Below, piece after piece: positions 12,276 to 23,516 of a stretch of 64,000 nucleotides of DNA. A program made the translations under genes and the position numbers. The stretch's first letter is position 1. Each line of letters starts with the position of its first letter. The stretch spans positions 39,120 to 103,119 of the forward strand of contig JAEUWP010000213.1 in the NCBI GenBank assembly GCA_018524725.1, read 5' to 3'. The stretch comes from Podaxis mareebaensis (lineage: Eukaryota > Basidiomycota > Agaricomycetes > Agaricales > Agaricaceae). Below the pieces are notes generated by a model that worked only from the letters and a program-made list of their open reading frames with translations, was not told the DNA's origin and searched no databases.

Positions 12276-12983
12276 TCATATCTCACCTAATTTCAAACAC
12301 CATGTTTCCGTCGTCTCTCCGAGGCGCATTAACCCTTTCCACATCCATACTTCTACCTCGATCTCTGCCCCATCCCAATCTGCTATCCTCACCCATCTCG
12401 AAAGGCTAGTAGTCGTCTCTCCCGGGTCTGTTCTGGAGCTGATTTCCTGCATCCACCTAATCACTCTCCTCTGGACATCTTGCACTGTGACGTATCCACA
12501 TCCATCCTGTGGCTCAACGACGAACCAATCGCCAAACTCCGTGACAATCCGCATCCTTGACGCGGGAGGGTTCGTCGCTGGTTCGGTGATTGCCTCAAAG
12601 TGTACTCGCATGTCATTGTCACTTCTCGTGATGTGATGCCCAACAGCGCCCCAGAGATATTCTGGGTACTCGGGCATAAAGGTGATGGTTGGCTGTGCAA
12701 CCGGGCGTTGCCTTTTATGGAAGGCGAGTCGGGCATCCATCCCAGACGTAGCGTCGTTCTGGAAGAGAAGAGCCATTGGGAGCAATTGATCGTCGCCGTG
12801 GCTTATGGTGACTGCTTGTCGGAATTGAATCTGTTCCTCTTCCGCTGGCAGCTCCCTGGGCACTAATTTCGGTGCGCCAGGATGCAGCACGTTGCGGTGA
12901 AGGTCATATTGCCCCTGCTGTCCATCGAGGTTTGCCCTATTTTGACTGGACGATCTCAAACCATCGGAACGATTATTCGCCAT
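12276..12983 (-). CDS. DUF6699-like protein A
   Basis: Intronless 235-aa protein of unknown function. It resembles the basidiomycete family annotated as DUF6699; this is recognition by pattern, not by search. Landmarks shared with the other copies in this window are a proline-rich N-terminus, YPEYLWGA, EPATNPP, a hydrophobic strand then VVEP..G..TVQDVQRRVIRWM, and a C-terminal EVEVWMWKGLMRLGE. In this sub-group the usual family ending (D-[FL]-L-x-G-[RK]-T) is replaced by W-x-W-[RK]-G-L. The start is the first ATG of the open frame. The 5' part was duplicated, with the flanking 3 kb, to 18.4-21.5 kb, where it survives as a broken remnant. Role unknown; no signal peptide or membrane segment seen. 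Confidence 0.75.
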   Translation of the reverse strand: MANNRSDGLRSSSQNRANLDGQQGQYDLHRNVLHPGAPKLVPRELPAEEEQIQFRQAVTISHGDDQLLPMALLFQNDATSGMDARLAFHKRQRPVAQPTITFMPEYPEYLWGAVGHHITRSDNDMRVHFEAITEPATNPPASRMRIVTEFGDWFVVEPQDGCGYVTVQDVQRRVIRWMQEISSRTDPGETTTSLSRWVRIADWDGAEIEVEVWMWKGLMRLGETTETWCLKLGEI

Positions 12984-13249
12984 GGCCTTACAAATCTGGG
13001 TTATGTTTACTCCAAACTCTGTATCTGTCTGGATTCTGCTTGATCGGGAGTCCTGTCAGCTAGTGGTCGCCTTTCTCTGGTTCTGCGAGCATGTTCCCTC
13101 ACCTTCGGTTGTCCGGTCACCGTTCGCAATCTCGGAGCTCTAGTTGAATAAACAAATCGGTTTTCGGGACTCTACTCATGGCGCTTCAATTCCATGTTCG
13201 TTTCTGCAATATTGAGAATTCACGAACCACTTAAAACTTTTTCTCGGGT

Positions 13250-14160
13250 TGTGAAGTCGGATGGTGTGTAACGCTCGTCTTCGGCCTCGCTGTGCTGGAG
13301 ACATGTCATCAACTAGAAGAACGGATAAAGAACGCTGTTGCTCTTTACCTCAATGCCGTTCCGTTGACCTTGTGCGTGTCTTTGTAACTGGATCTTTCAA
13401 GCTGTGTCCACGGCGCTTTTGTTGCTCGCTCTCGGCCGTCGTTCGTCTCGTCTACCTCGAAGAATGTATGGCGCTGGACTGGGAGACAACCCTTTCCAGT
13501 TTTCAGCTGGTTTGAATCAACGCGAGGTCAATATTGGACTTGGGCTTGCCTCTACCTGGTGGCCAGCGATGTACGGTCCACGTAGCGAGAAACTTGGCAG
13601 TCTTTTGTGATGCTTGAATTCAAGTGCGTAGGAATGTAAGGGGAACGATAATACAATCGCACAACAAAGGCAAGCTTTGCCTGTGCACTGCTAATGGCTG
13701 AGGGAGGGATTTCGTCGCTCTGCGAAGTATGGCTCCGCACGAGGCAGCAGCCTCTCCTGCCATATGTGGGAATCTGTCTACTCTCGTGACCCGTTATTTA
13801 TTTATGTCGTTCTGATTTCTGGGCGTTGATGCATCACATGTACGTGTCGTATCTCTAGGATCGAAATTGAAAGCTTTGGTAACTTGGAATGGCTTAACGG
13901 ACGTGTATTAGGCTTCGAATATGAGGATTAGAAATGGTCGTGGTATGAGACACTTGTGATAAAAATAAACGAGAGTGAAGTGTTTGTTGTTGCGCATTGA
14001 GTATCACTTCCAAGGTCCGCGATAGATTGACGCCATTTGGCCATGTTGTGCCCTGGCGTATTTGATCGAACACATTCGCTCTCCTTCATGCACCTCAACG
14101 CATATCAAGGGGAGTCGGGGGAAAGGACCTCTGTTCCTTCGCACCTCTTCTCTCCCATCT
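13250..14160. other. Non-coding part of repeat copy 1
   Basis: I see no supportable gene here. The stretch is shared with 18830-19800 and includes an AT-rich tract (ttatttatttatg near 13793). Confidence 0.35.
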
Positions 14161-14397
14161 TACACACTCCAGTTTCTCAGTGCAGGTATGCTCCTCAGCC
14201 ATAGCCCATAGCTCCTGGTCATCAGTGATATCCATCTGCGCAGTTCTATCTCGACGTGCAGCCCGTTCGCACTGGCATAGCGCAAACTCCGCCTTCGTCG
14301 CCCTACACGATGTCTAGTCCAGAAACTCAAGCCGACTTCCGCAGTAAGCACAACGCCTCCAGGAACACGAAGCGCTGTAACCGTCCCACCCATAGCT

Positions 14398-14595
14398 ACC
14401 ACCGCCAAACGTATCTACGACAAGGTGTACTCATTTGACCGAACAACTTGCTTTCCGCCCGCACCTAAACTTGCCACCATTGATCTTCCCGTCGTCGACC
14501 TTACCAACGAGGCAATGGTGATCGTGAGCACTGGCGAAGGAGAGCCAGCGATTGATGGCTTGTTGTTACATACTGAGCAATGCTCGAGCGCGTAG
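14398..14595 (+). pseudogene. N-terminal DUF6699-like remnant T1, start codon lost
   Basis: An open frame of about 65 codons matches the remnant at 20025-20213 and the N-terminus of gene C. Shared words are IYDKVYSFDRT, CFPPAPKLATIDLP and DGLLLHTE. At the position of the ATG in the second copy this one reads ACC. Only the proline-motif N-terminus (PPxPxLxTxxLP) of the family is present, and the body of the domain is absent. Probably dead. Confidence 0.55.
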
Positions 14596-14649
14596 CAAAT
14601 GTTTATCGTACTCTGTCTGCTTACTAGTCTATGTGGTCCGTGCCCGTTT

Positions 14650-14880
14650 TTTCATTGTATTGCTGCTTATGACATCACATGGTTTATTGCTGTATGCACA
14701 GCGTTTTTGCGCACGTGGAAGGTCGATCCGTGGTTGTGATCCGTTTCGGATGCTGACAAAGATCTCGGAGTGCGCGCATACGATCGAGCTTGAAGGACGT
14801 TCCGCTCTTACTGAAGGATATGATGACACTGTCTACCGCTTGTATCGCTGTTGAAGATAGTTACTGAAGTAATTGTGACT
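14650..14880 (+). pseudogene. Decayed unrecognised ORF, copy 1
   Basis: Matches 20337-20528 (open there as 63 codons containing VEDRSVIMIRFRMLTKSSE and ending ACIAREDSY). In this copy the corresponding words (HVEGRSVVVIRF, ACIAVEDSY) lie in different frames, so it is frameshifted. No family recognised. Confidence 0.35.
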
Positions 14881-15060
14881 GAGTTGGAGCATGATCGCCA
14901 CTCTGATCTACAGCGATCGTCTTGTGAAGTGCCGGCGGCAATGATGAGTGACTGAATTTCCAATTATTTTTGATCCGTGCCTCGGTTGCCGTTCTAGGAT
15001 TTCCTGTGTGGGTGGGGTTTGTTGACTTGTTCGCGTGACTATAATTACAGGAAAGTGGCA

Positions 15061-15219
15061 TGGACACGAAAAAGGTGATTCTGTCACTGAGGCAGTTATC
15101 GAGTATATGTATTGAAGAACGGTTTGTACCTGAAGCCGCTCTGCAAGGGGCCATAGAATCACTTCTCAACACCGGCACCCGTGCGACGACAAATTCCAAG
15201 TCATTTCCAGCAGAGACGT
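15061..15219 (+). pseudogene. Unrecognised gene fragment, copy 1
   Basis: A frame opening at an ATG at 15061 (MDTKKVILSLRQL...) ends at a TAG after SKSFPAET. The second copy (20721-21238) continues the similarity further, but has its own frameshift after EAALQH. Both copies are therefore broken versions of one ancestral gene that I do not recognise. Confidence 0.4.
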
Positions 15220-15949
15220 AGACTGGGTGAGAACAATATTATATTTTAGACTCATACCAAGACAATTCACACTGACAGTGCGCGGGTCCTGATCGATGAT
15301 CGCTGTATTCCCATTACCACCAAGACTCTAATTCCACCTAGCGCGATTCACCAAGACACAGGACAAGGCAGTCCGGGTATCCGATTTTTCACTGCGTGTG
15401 CAATCCTACCAGTAATATCTGGACCCGACAAGGCTCGTCCTTCATATATAGGCCGGAAAGTTCAGTTAAGCGCAAATTGCAAAGGGGGTCCCCGAGGTAC
15501 GTCTCGTCTCATTTTGTGCTCCGTGCGTGCGGCGATTGTAAGTGTTGGAAGAACGAGAGACAGGCTGGCAAGTTAAAGGGGTCATAGCAGAGACAGAGCA
15601 GGTGTGGGCTGAATGCGTCGCCTCCATATCGATCCCAACCCAAGGTCCTGTCCGGGTAGGTTACGGATAACAACAAGTGGACAAGGCATCATAGTAGTCA
15701 AGTATCGAGAGATCTGAGACAGAAGGAAGCTCCACCTACGAGCCTAGAATGGGTGGGACGCGGGTCACACACTGCGCTTCCAAATGTGCCTAACTAGGAT
15801 CCTGGCAGGAACAAGCGAAGACCAAGCACGTGGGAACGTCACAAGATTTCGGGTGGCATGTGACTACATACATCAACCCACACAATAGGGATCGGCGATC
15901 GCGTCGGTGGCAGCCACCATTCCTTTTGAGTCTTCTCACCTCAGTGTCC

Positions 15950-16900
15950 TCCTGACTATGCCGACTATTGCTAGCGCAGGGGACTATCTGTATCACCTGA
16001 GGAAGACACGAAGTCAGTGATTCATCAAACTTACAATGTCAATGCCTGATCTTGAGGCGCAACTCTAGTGACGCTGCGTCACCCTCCACCTGCAACTTCT
16101 CAGGAGTTTGGAAAGGCGAAAGAACCCAAAGGCTCGCTTATCGCTACTGCACTCAACGCATCGGGTGCCCTGCCACCTGTGACCCCAGCCAGTATCAAAC
16201 AGCTTACAAAGAGTATTTCGTAACTCCGTGACACTGTTGCTGTCAAGCAAACCAAACATCGATCAGCTCACAGACCTTATTACCACTAATCAAAGGGACA
16301 ATCAAGCCAGCATCAAACAGCTCAATAACAACATTGCCGCGAGTCAACAATATCGTTGCCGCCAACCAAACCAGCATCAAACCGCTCACCAATAGCGTTG
16401 AGCGACTCGATGAAACCGTTGCCGCCAGTCAACGAGAGAACCAAGCCCGCATCGAAGGCTCACCAGTGATCTTGCACAGCTTGGGGATACCATAAGGGAC
16501 AATCAAGCTGGCATCGAACGGCTTAGCAACAGTGTTATACAACTCACAGTCAACGTCGCGGAGATTCGAGGTGATACCGCGAGGATGCATGATGAGATCA
16601 CAGGCCCCCGTCAAGATGTCACTAAACCTCTGAAGGCGTCGAAGTGGCACCCGATGCTCCTACACAGCAATCGCGCCGGAATCATGGAACCTACTTACAG
16701 GTTAGCGGTGGCTATTGGCGAAGGTCCTTTCTGGCATACAAACTTTTCTAGTTGTGAAGTATAAAGAACCCACTGTTCGACTTGGCCTCAATGAGTCCGA
16801 CTTCCCTGAAATGCCCACTGTACCGGAACGACGTAGGTAGATTGCAACACGCGTTGGGGTCTTTTTGGGTAAAGATAGAGGTCTACAACGTATAATAAAC
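15950..16900 (+). pseudogene. Broken coiled-coil repeat protein gene, copy 1
   Basis: Several short frames carry a repeating heptad-like word of the form NQ-[RT]-[DK]-N-Q-A-S-I-K-x-L, with short Asn/Gln-rich spacers (NQTSIKPLTNSVERLDETV, ASQRENQARIE). Stops and frame changes separate them, so no intact protein is encoded. It aligns with 23640-24560, including the closing segment (EPDRRRQIAARIGVFIG in the second copy). The ancestral protein would have been a long alpha-helical coiled coil; function unknown. Confidence 0.5.
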
Positions 16901-18300
16901 CCCCTGAATATAGGTCCGGGGTACAGACCAGCGTAGATACGAGTTGGACCCTTGCGTACTTTCACTATATTGAGCTTTAATATTGTTGTCGTCGAGCGTA
17001 TCACCCCCAGAGGCAGGAAAGGAAACAGGGAGGACGAGATTTACTGCCAGGCCTGATGTAGGAGATGAAGTAGTGAGGAACATATTAGGGTGAATGTGCA
17101 AACTCCCAGATCCAAAGACAGTGTCTACATAGGTGGAGGCAAGGAGCGGGCGGTTAGAGACTTACAGAAAATGCCCACAAGAGATGCCTCCAGTAAAATA
17201 GTTATCTCTCTGTACCACCAGGATGTTGAAGAGGCGAGTTTGGGGTTAGGTGTGAGTAGTGCCGGCGTCTGTCTGGTGTCGAGGGTGATTGTGATTTGAG
17301 ACGAGGAAGAGAGTTGAGAGTGAGTGGAGAGCAGAGCAGGTGGTGGGTAAGCAAAAGTTGTATTCGTCGTGCCTATGACATGGCTTCTATACTACATTCA
17401 CGGAGCTTTCGTGCAGGAGGAAATGCCAGATTACAAGAAAAACAGTCAAGAAAATGTAAAAGGGAAAAGGCAAGTACAAATCTTATAGTTTATGACGACG
17501 TTTCGTTCCTAGTATCCATCTACAGGTACGGTGGCTGTGAAATTTTGAATGCGAAATACAAAGTCAAAATGACAGTCGGATGCTGGGTGGCTCTTGATGG
17601 CATAGGGCGCTCGGAGAATGGATCCCATCGTCGAAAGGATCAAACTCCACTTTCGGAAGGTAAAAGAAGATGGTGTGCGGAACGTTGAAAATATTTTTTG
17701 CACGATCTGGGGACGTTGGAGCGTCGAGGTCGCGAACTGACGGTGATTCCATATGAGGAGACGGGGAATGGCGTCTACGACACCAGCCGAGCTCCAATCT
17801 TTATAGTATTACTTCTGCCTTTTATTCCAGATGCCCACTAATGCAGGCTATGGAACCGATTTGTGTCATGATGTGAGTATTTAGAACGTGAAAAGTCTAA
17901 CAGAGCAAGTGGAAATGGTTATTATCACCCCGAAATCACTGCCAGAATGGGTGGTCATTCATCAGACTATGCCTCCGGAGTCAGAAGACACCCACTGAAA
18001 AATTGGGCTCGCAGAACTGTGTCGAAAGGAGGCGTCATCGACATTTGTGGGTCCATTCTTAGATCCCACATTTGGTACGACGAGTTGATTGGACGGTAGA
18101 TAACCAACAGGTTATTTAAGGAAAGACGGAGGATCTCGGAAGGTCGTAGGCATATAAAGAAATTTTCTTATAACCTGAAGTCAACAATTCGTGTTGTACT
18201 TCAGGTATGTGAGTGCATTGTCGAGTGGTAAAGCCAAAATCTAAAGAATGATTCACGTTGTACTTCAGAGCAATCTGAGACCGTCGTTTGCCTAAGACAC
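16900..18300. other. Spacer with weak ORFs
   Basis: No gene supported. A minus-strand frame at 17564-17755 (MESPSVRDLDAPTSPDR...) looks protein-like, and its 3' flank (17640-17850) is similar to 22540-22800 and 24570-24670. That suggests a third dispersed element in this array, but I cannot define a gene. Confidence 0.3.
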
Positions 18301-18359
18301 TGCACTACATAATGTATACCTCTCTTGTTAAATTTTCGCAACAGAATATCTCTGTTGTG

Positions 18360-18551
18360 GATCTGCTTCGGCTTATGATCACTGCTCGGTAGAATTGAAT
18401 ATGTTCCGCGTCCACAGGCAACTCCCTGGGCCCTAATTCAGGCACCAGGACGCAGCACCGTTGCAATGAAAACCGTATTGGCTCTGCTGCCTGTTGGGTT
18501 TTGCCCAATTTTGACTGGAAGATCTCAAAAGATGGGAACAATTATTCATCA
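18360..18551 (-). pseudogene. DUF6699-like remnant A2 (truncated, frameshifted copy of gene A)
   Basis: The minus-strand frame starting at 18551 matches the N-terminus of gene A (LRSSSQN, then QQSQY for GQQGQY). After about 35 codons the match moves to another frame (GPRELPVDAEHIQFYRAV versus VPRELPAEEEQIQFRQAV in A), showing an indel. All similarity stops near 18360, leaving only the first 60 or so codons. It marks the left edge of repeat copy 2. Confidence 0.7.
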
Positions 18552-20024
18552 TTGCCCTACGAATCTGGATTGTGTTTACTCCAAACTCCGTTTCTGCCTG
18601 GATTCTACTTTATCAAGAGTCCTGTTAGCCAGTGGTTTCCTGCTTCTGGCTTTGTGGGTATATTCCCTCACGCTCAATTATCTTATGGCACTTCTGGAGA
18701 TCTTCGACAGATAGCTCAGCTTGCCGGACTCCTGCTCGCGGTGTTCCAGTCTTCATGCTCATTTTTGTACCTTGAGGATATACCAACTGCTCAAAAAATT
18801 CTTCGCATGTGAAGTCAAGTGGTATGTAATGCTATTTTTCAGCCTCGTCCTACAGGAGTCATAGTATCAGCTAGAGAAATGGATGGTTGACGGTGTTGCT
18901 CCTCAGCCCAATGCTGTTCTGCCAGTCTGTTCACACTTTTGTAACTGGACTGTTCGAGCTGTGTCACGACACTTTTTCGCTCATTCTCTGACTTCGTTTG
19001 ACTCGTCCACCTGGAAGAGTGTCTGGCTGGACGAAAGCACATTGGCGACAAGTTTAGTCAAATGTGAGGCCAAAGTTGGACTTGGACTTACTTCTCCTGG
19101 AGACCAGTGCTGACACAGGCCACTTAGCAAGAGGCTTGGTACAGTCTTGTGCCATATGCTTGAAATTGGGTATGTAGGGATAGAGGGGAAACAATAATAC
19201 AGTCACATAACTAAGGCGAGCTTTGCCTGTGCATTGGCGATGACTGAAGGCTGTGCTGCGTTGTTCAAGGAAGTGTAACACTTTACATGAGAGAGCCTTC
19301 GCCCTGCCATATGTGAGAATCTATCTAATCTCGTGATACAGTATGTTAGCTCCATGAGATCCCGAGTGTTAGTGTATCACACCTATGTATCTGTACCTTC
19401 GAAAATTGAAATTGAAACCTTCTACTTGAAATGGTTTGATTGACATGTATTTGGCTCCAGACTGCATGGTGGGGACTGGTGGCGATTGGACGCAGTCGTG
19501 GTATTAGGGTACTTCTGGTAAAAATAAACCAGAGCAAAAGTATGTATTTGGTGCTGTTGAGTGTGATGTCACAGATCCGCGACAGATTGGTGATTGGCGC
19601 CGTTTTGGCGGAGTTGTTCTTGGTGAAGGAGCGCAAACACATTCAAATATATCAATGATAGGGAGAGTAAACACATTCAAACGTATGTCGGGACTCGGGA
19701 ACGAGATTGAATAACCAAACACATTCAAACATACCACCATCAGGGATCATTCAATCAGGGGGGTAGGGGGAAAAGAACGTGTTCTTTTGCATCTCTTTCT
19801 ACCCATCTCACACCTTCCAGTTTTTCAGTACAGGTGTGTTCCTTGTCCGTCGTTATGCTTCATAACTGATATCCACCCGCACAGCCCTATCTCGACGCAC
19901 GGGTACAACCCCAACTCTGCATTCATAATCCTGCACGATGTCTTGTCCAGAAGCCCAGACCGACTTCCCCAGTAAGCGTGGTACCTCCTGGAAGTGAAGC
20001 GCTGTAACTGTCCTACCTATAGCC

Positions 20025-20213
20025 ATGACTACCAAGAGTATTTACGACGAGATGTACTCGTTCGACCGGACGGCCTGCTTTCCTCCCACACCCAGACTTG
20101 CCACCGTTGATCTTCCCGTCGTCGAACCTACCGACGAGGTAGTCGCGATCGTGAACGCTGATGAAGGAGGCGCATCTACTGATGGTCTGTTACTATATGC
20201 TGAGGACTGTTAG
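20025..20213 (+). pseudogene. N-terminal DUF6699-like remnant T2 (short ORF with ATG)
   Basis: A 62-codon frame with a proper ATG encodes the family's N-terminal motif FPPTPRLATVDLPVVEP and then stops (YAEDC). Compared with gene C (YPPTPRLMTVPLPSVPD) it covers only the first quarter of the protein. It may be a dead fragment, or a very small protein if still transcribed. The frame downstream does not resume the domain. Confidence 0.45.
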
Positions 20214-20336
20214 AGCCCATAACATACGTATGTATATTGTACTTGCTCATTGCGAACGTCCAGTCCGGGTCTGGGTGGACTGTCCGCAGAAAAAGGTCAT
20301 TAGCATCCTCAGTCCCTATATGGATGACATCACACA

Positions 20337-20528
20337 ATGATTGCTGTTGAGGGGGTTTGCACGGCTTTTAGGCACGTGGAGGATCGATCCGTCATTATGA
20401 TCCGTTTTCGGATGCTGACAAAGAGTTCGGAGTACGTGCATACGATCAAGCTTAGAGAACGCACTGTCGTTATGAAGGATGTGAGAACACTGCTTGGAGC
20501 TTGTATCGCTCGTGAGGATAGCTACTGA
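20337..20528 (+). pseudogene. Unrecognised small ORF, copy 2
   Basis: A 63-codon frame whose other copy at 14650-14880 is frameshifted. Some words (TVVMKDVRTLL) loosely recall the V-T-V-x-D-V segment of the neighbouring family, but this is too weak to assign. Confidence 0.3.
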
Positions 20529-20720
20529 AGTAGTTGTAACTGAGGTGAGGCATGATCGCCCCTCCGATCTTCAGCGATCACCTTGTAAAGTACCGGCGGC
20601 AACGATAATTGACGGAATTTCCAATTATTTTGATCCGTGCTTAGGTTGTTTTCTAGGGTTTCCCTGAGTCTTGTTGGAATTTATTGACGTGTTCGCATGA
20701 GTAGAAATACAGGAAGGTGG

Positions 20721-21238
20721 CATGTACACAAAAAAGACGACTCTGTCGCCGAAGCAGTTACTAGGAAGTCTACGTACTGTACGGCTTGTACCCGATGCTG
20801 CTATATCAGCAGCCTATGAAGCCGCCCTTCAACACTGACACCCGTGCGGCGACAAGTTCCAAGTCGTTTCCAGCACTGCAGAGACGCAAAGCAGGTGGGA
20901 ACGATATTATAGACTCGTATCAAGACAATTCACACGGACTGTGCACGGGCCCTGATCGCTGTGTTCTCTTCACCACCAAGACTCAATTCCATCTAGCACG
21001 TTTCGCCAAGGCCTGGGACAAGGCGGCCAGGATAATTGACCTCACTGCGGGTGCGAGACTATCCGCAATACCTGCAGCCGACAAAGGCCGTCCCTCATAC
21101 ATAGGCCAGGAGGTTCAGTTGAGCGCTGGTTGTAAAGGGGGTCATCGAGGTACGCCCCGTCTCGTTATATTCTCCGTGCATGCGGCGATTAACCTGATCG
21201 CGAACGTTGAAAGAACGAGAGATAGGCTGACAAGTTAA
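20721..21238 (+). pseudogene. Unrecognised gene fragment, copy 2
   Basis: The first frame (MYTKKTTLSPKQLL) stops after EAALQH. The continuing similarity to copy 1 is picked up in the 20786-21238 frame, which runs 150 codons (DIIDSYQDNSHG, LARFAKAWDKAARIIDL). The ancestral gene would have had at least about 170 codons. No family recognised, no transposase motif seen. Confidence 0.35.
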
Positions 21239-21673
21239 AGGGGTCATAGCAGAGCCAAAACAGGTTGTGAGTTGAATGCGTCACCCCCATCCCTATCCTA
21301 ACCCAAAGCTGCGTCCGGGCTGGTTGCAGATAACGGGTGCACAAACTGTCATAGTAGTCAAGTATCGGAGGGGAAGAGATCTAAGACAGAAGGAAGCTTT
21401 AACCGAGGAGCAAGAACGGGTGAGCCGCAGGTCGCACGCTGTGTTTCAAGGCACGCCTAACCGCCCAGACAGGAACGGCGAACAAGGTTTCTCGACTGAA
21501 AGATAAAAGGATAATGTGCTAGTCGAAGGCAAATTTTGCGATACCTAAACCTTTTTCTGTGAGCGCTTAATCATATCGATGATACGAGTGGCTGAGACCA
21601 GGATCTTGCGGGCGATCTGTGACCGACAGGACCTGAAAGCATACGAGCTCTGTTAAAGGCGTCGACTCGAGTC

Positions 21674-22348
21674 ATGAGCCACATTGGCAACCACCAGGAA
21701 ATAGACGGACTAGACTGGATGAGTCGCCAGGAAGGAGAAATGCCCATTCTTCCGGACGCTCCTAGATTGAAGAACATCGAGATAGCACCAGTACTGAGTG
21801 CGGATGCCAGTAGTGAAGATGTCACCGTAATTTGGGGAGCCGAAGAGGTCCTCCCGGAGCATTTGATATTCATGCCTGGTCGCTCGTATTTTTCGAGGCA
21901 AACGGACCACCGGTTGAGGTACACGGAGCAGCGAAGGCCAGTTTTAGAGCCCTTGGGGATTGAAGTCTCCAGCGAAGACTACCTCATCTGGGGTGCCGCA
22001 ATGGAGGCGTTGGATGAGCTCGGCATGGGAATCACATTGGGACCTCTAGAGGACTCGGAGAGGAGGATAGCGCCCGCAACAAGCCCTCCGATAAGGTCCA
22101 TATGGATCTTTCCTGAAGATGGGTCCGTGATTGTGGTGAGAAAGCGGCCGGGGATGGGTTTTGTGACAGTCGCGGACGTGCAGGATGCGGTTATTCATTG
22201 GATGGAGGATAATCAAGACCAAATAGGACCAGAAACCATAAGTCCAAGCGTTTGGCAGGGTAACCCAGTGCAAGAGGAGCTCGGGTGGCTTTGGCGAGGC
22301 CTGGTGCAACGAGGCGAGCGCTTGGATGTGTGGGAGCTGCGATTGTGA
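21674..22348 (+). CDS. DUF6699-like protein B
   Basis: Intronless 224-aa protein, the most divergent member of the group in this region. The same order of landmarks is visible: an N-terminal PDAPRLKNIEIAP, then YLIWGA, APATSPP, FVTVADVQDAVIHWM and a C-terminal LGWLWRGLVQRGERLDVWEL. It is on the plus strand, opposite to A, C, D and D'. The duplicated flanks do not contain a second copy. Function unknown; the family is recognised by pattern only. Confidence 0.7.
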   Translation: MSHIGNHQEIDGLDWMSRQEGEMPILPDAPRLKNIEIAPVLSADASSEDVTVIWGAEEVLPEHLIFMPGRSYFSRQTDHRLRYTEQRRPVLEPLGIEVSSEDYLIWGAAMEALDELGMGITLGPLEDSERRIAPATSPPIRSIWIFPEDGSVIVVRKRPGMGFVTVADVQDAVIHWMEDNQDQIGPETISPSVWQGNPVQEELGWLWRGLVQRGERLDVWELRL

Positions 22349-22399
22349 GGTATGAAGTCTGTTCGGCTCTGAAACTCTGCTAGCCACTCGCCTCACCTT

Positions 22400-23500
22400 A
22401 CCCTGTAGTCGCAGAAATCGAGTCGATACCTAAGATTTACCACTCAGACTATTTCCATCTTTCCTTCTTCGATAAATTTCTGTACTTTTAGTATGAATGA
22501 ATGAACCTGATATCTTTGTGGTTGAGCGTCCAACTGGTTGGAGCCGGGAAGATGGGATCCATCGTTAGGCCACGTGTAGAAGAAGATGGAGCCGCAAGAG
22601 GAGCACATCGAGGTAAATGGAGGGCTTATCGGTCACAGAGACAGCGTCTGCGCGAACTGTGAGGTCGTCGACGGTGAGGGAGAAAGGCAAGGGGACGCCT
22701 GTTGAAGAGTTGCAGGAAATGGTCTCGCCGGTGAATTAAGTATATCCCGGCAGAAACCTCCGCCTTTTATTCAGGACGCCGCTAGGCGCATCTTCCGAGG
22801 ACATATGGCTTCAGCCTCGGAGTTTCCCACCCATTGTCCATGTGCATCAATAGAACGACTGTTGGTGGTCTTTGCAGCGATTTGCACAACCAAGCTCGCC
22901 AGGTGTGGCAGTTTTCACTACGTTCTACAATGCCACAACCGCAGGGGAGCTGAAAGCATGAAACATGCTGCACCCTGCGATTACTTATTTGTATCAATGG
23001 CTTCGTCAATCAGACTGTCCACTTCATTGACACAGATGTTCCGATGCCCTTGCGACGAGAGGGAGGCCTTCGGGCGTCTTGTGCAATACCAAACACGTAT
23101 TTTGGATGTCTCTACAAGAAGCCCATCCCATCCTAAAATATCTCATTCCCATGTAAGGAACGTCTACAGACTTCTACGGACCCGCGGACACATCATCCGT
23201 TCCTGCCCTATTTACGATAATGACTATGCAGTGGACCATGGAGAGAAGGCCTACCTTTCTTCTTTCCCATATGCACTCACCTATTCATCCATTTAGTTAT
23301 CAACTTCCAGTACACCTTACGCATCGTTACCACCCCGTTTGTGCGCCTTGCACACCCAGAAGCATATCACTTCTGCTGGGTCCCTCCAGACTGCATCTCA
23401 GAATATCTCTCTCGTAGAAGGACGCAATAACTTGCTACGCCTTAGTCCACGCCCACTGCGTCTTCGCCAGGTTGTGCATGCAGTGGATGTATGCAGTCAT
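22400..23500. other. Spacer with weak ORFs
   Basis: No gene supported. The segment 22540-22800 resembles 17640-17850 and 24570-24670. The plus frame 22805-23296 is open for 163 codons but has no recognisable domain. Confidence 0.3.
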
Positions 23501-23516
23501 GTGATCGTAACACTAC

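Larger units (their letters stand above)
12790..15990. repeat. Dispersed duplication, copy 1 (about 3.2 kb)
   Basis: This segment aligns by eye, with many substitutions and indels, to about 18360-21500 in the same orientation. Anchors include the pairs at 13003/18577 (gtttactccaaact...), 13670/19210 (agctttgcctgtgca), 14726/20386 and 15040/20700. It starts inside the N-terminal coding part of gene A. Edges are approximate. Confidence 0.75.
18360..21500. repeat. Dispersed duplication, copy 2 (about 3.1 kb)
   Basis: Direct-orientation copy of about 12790-15990 (see there for anchor pairs). It carries remnant A2, remnant T2 and the two unrecognised fragments at 20337 and 20721. The divergence is clearly greater than between the two 7.3-kb tandem units at 25.7-40.3 kb, so it is probably an older event. 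Confidence 0.75.
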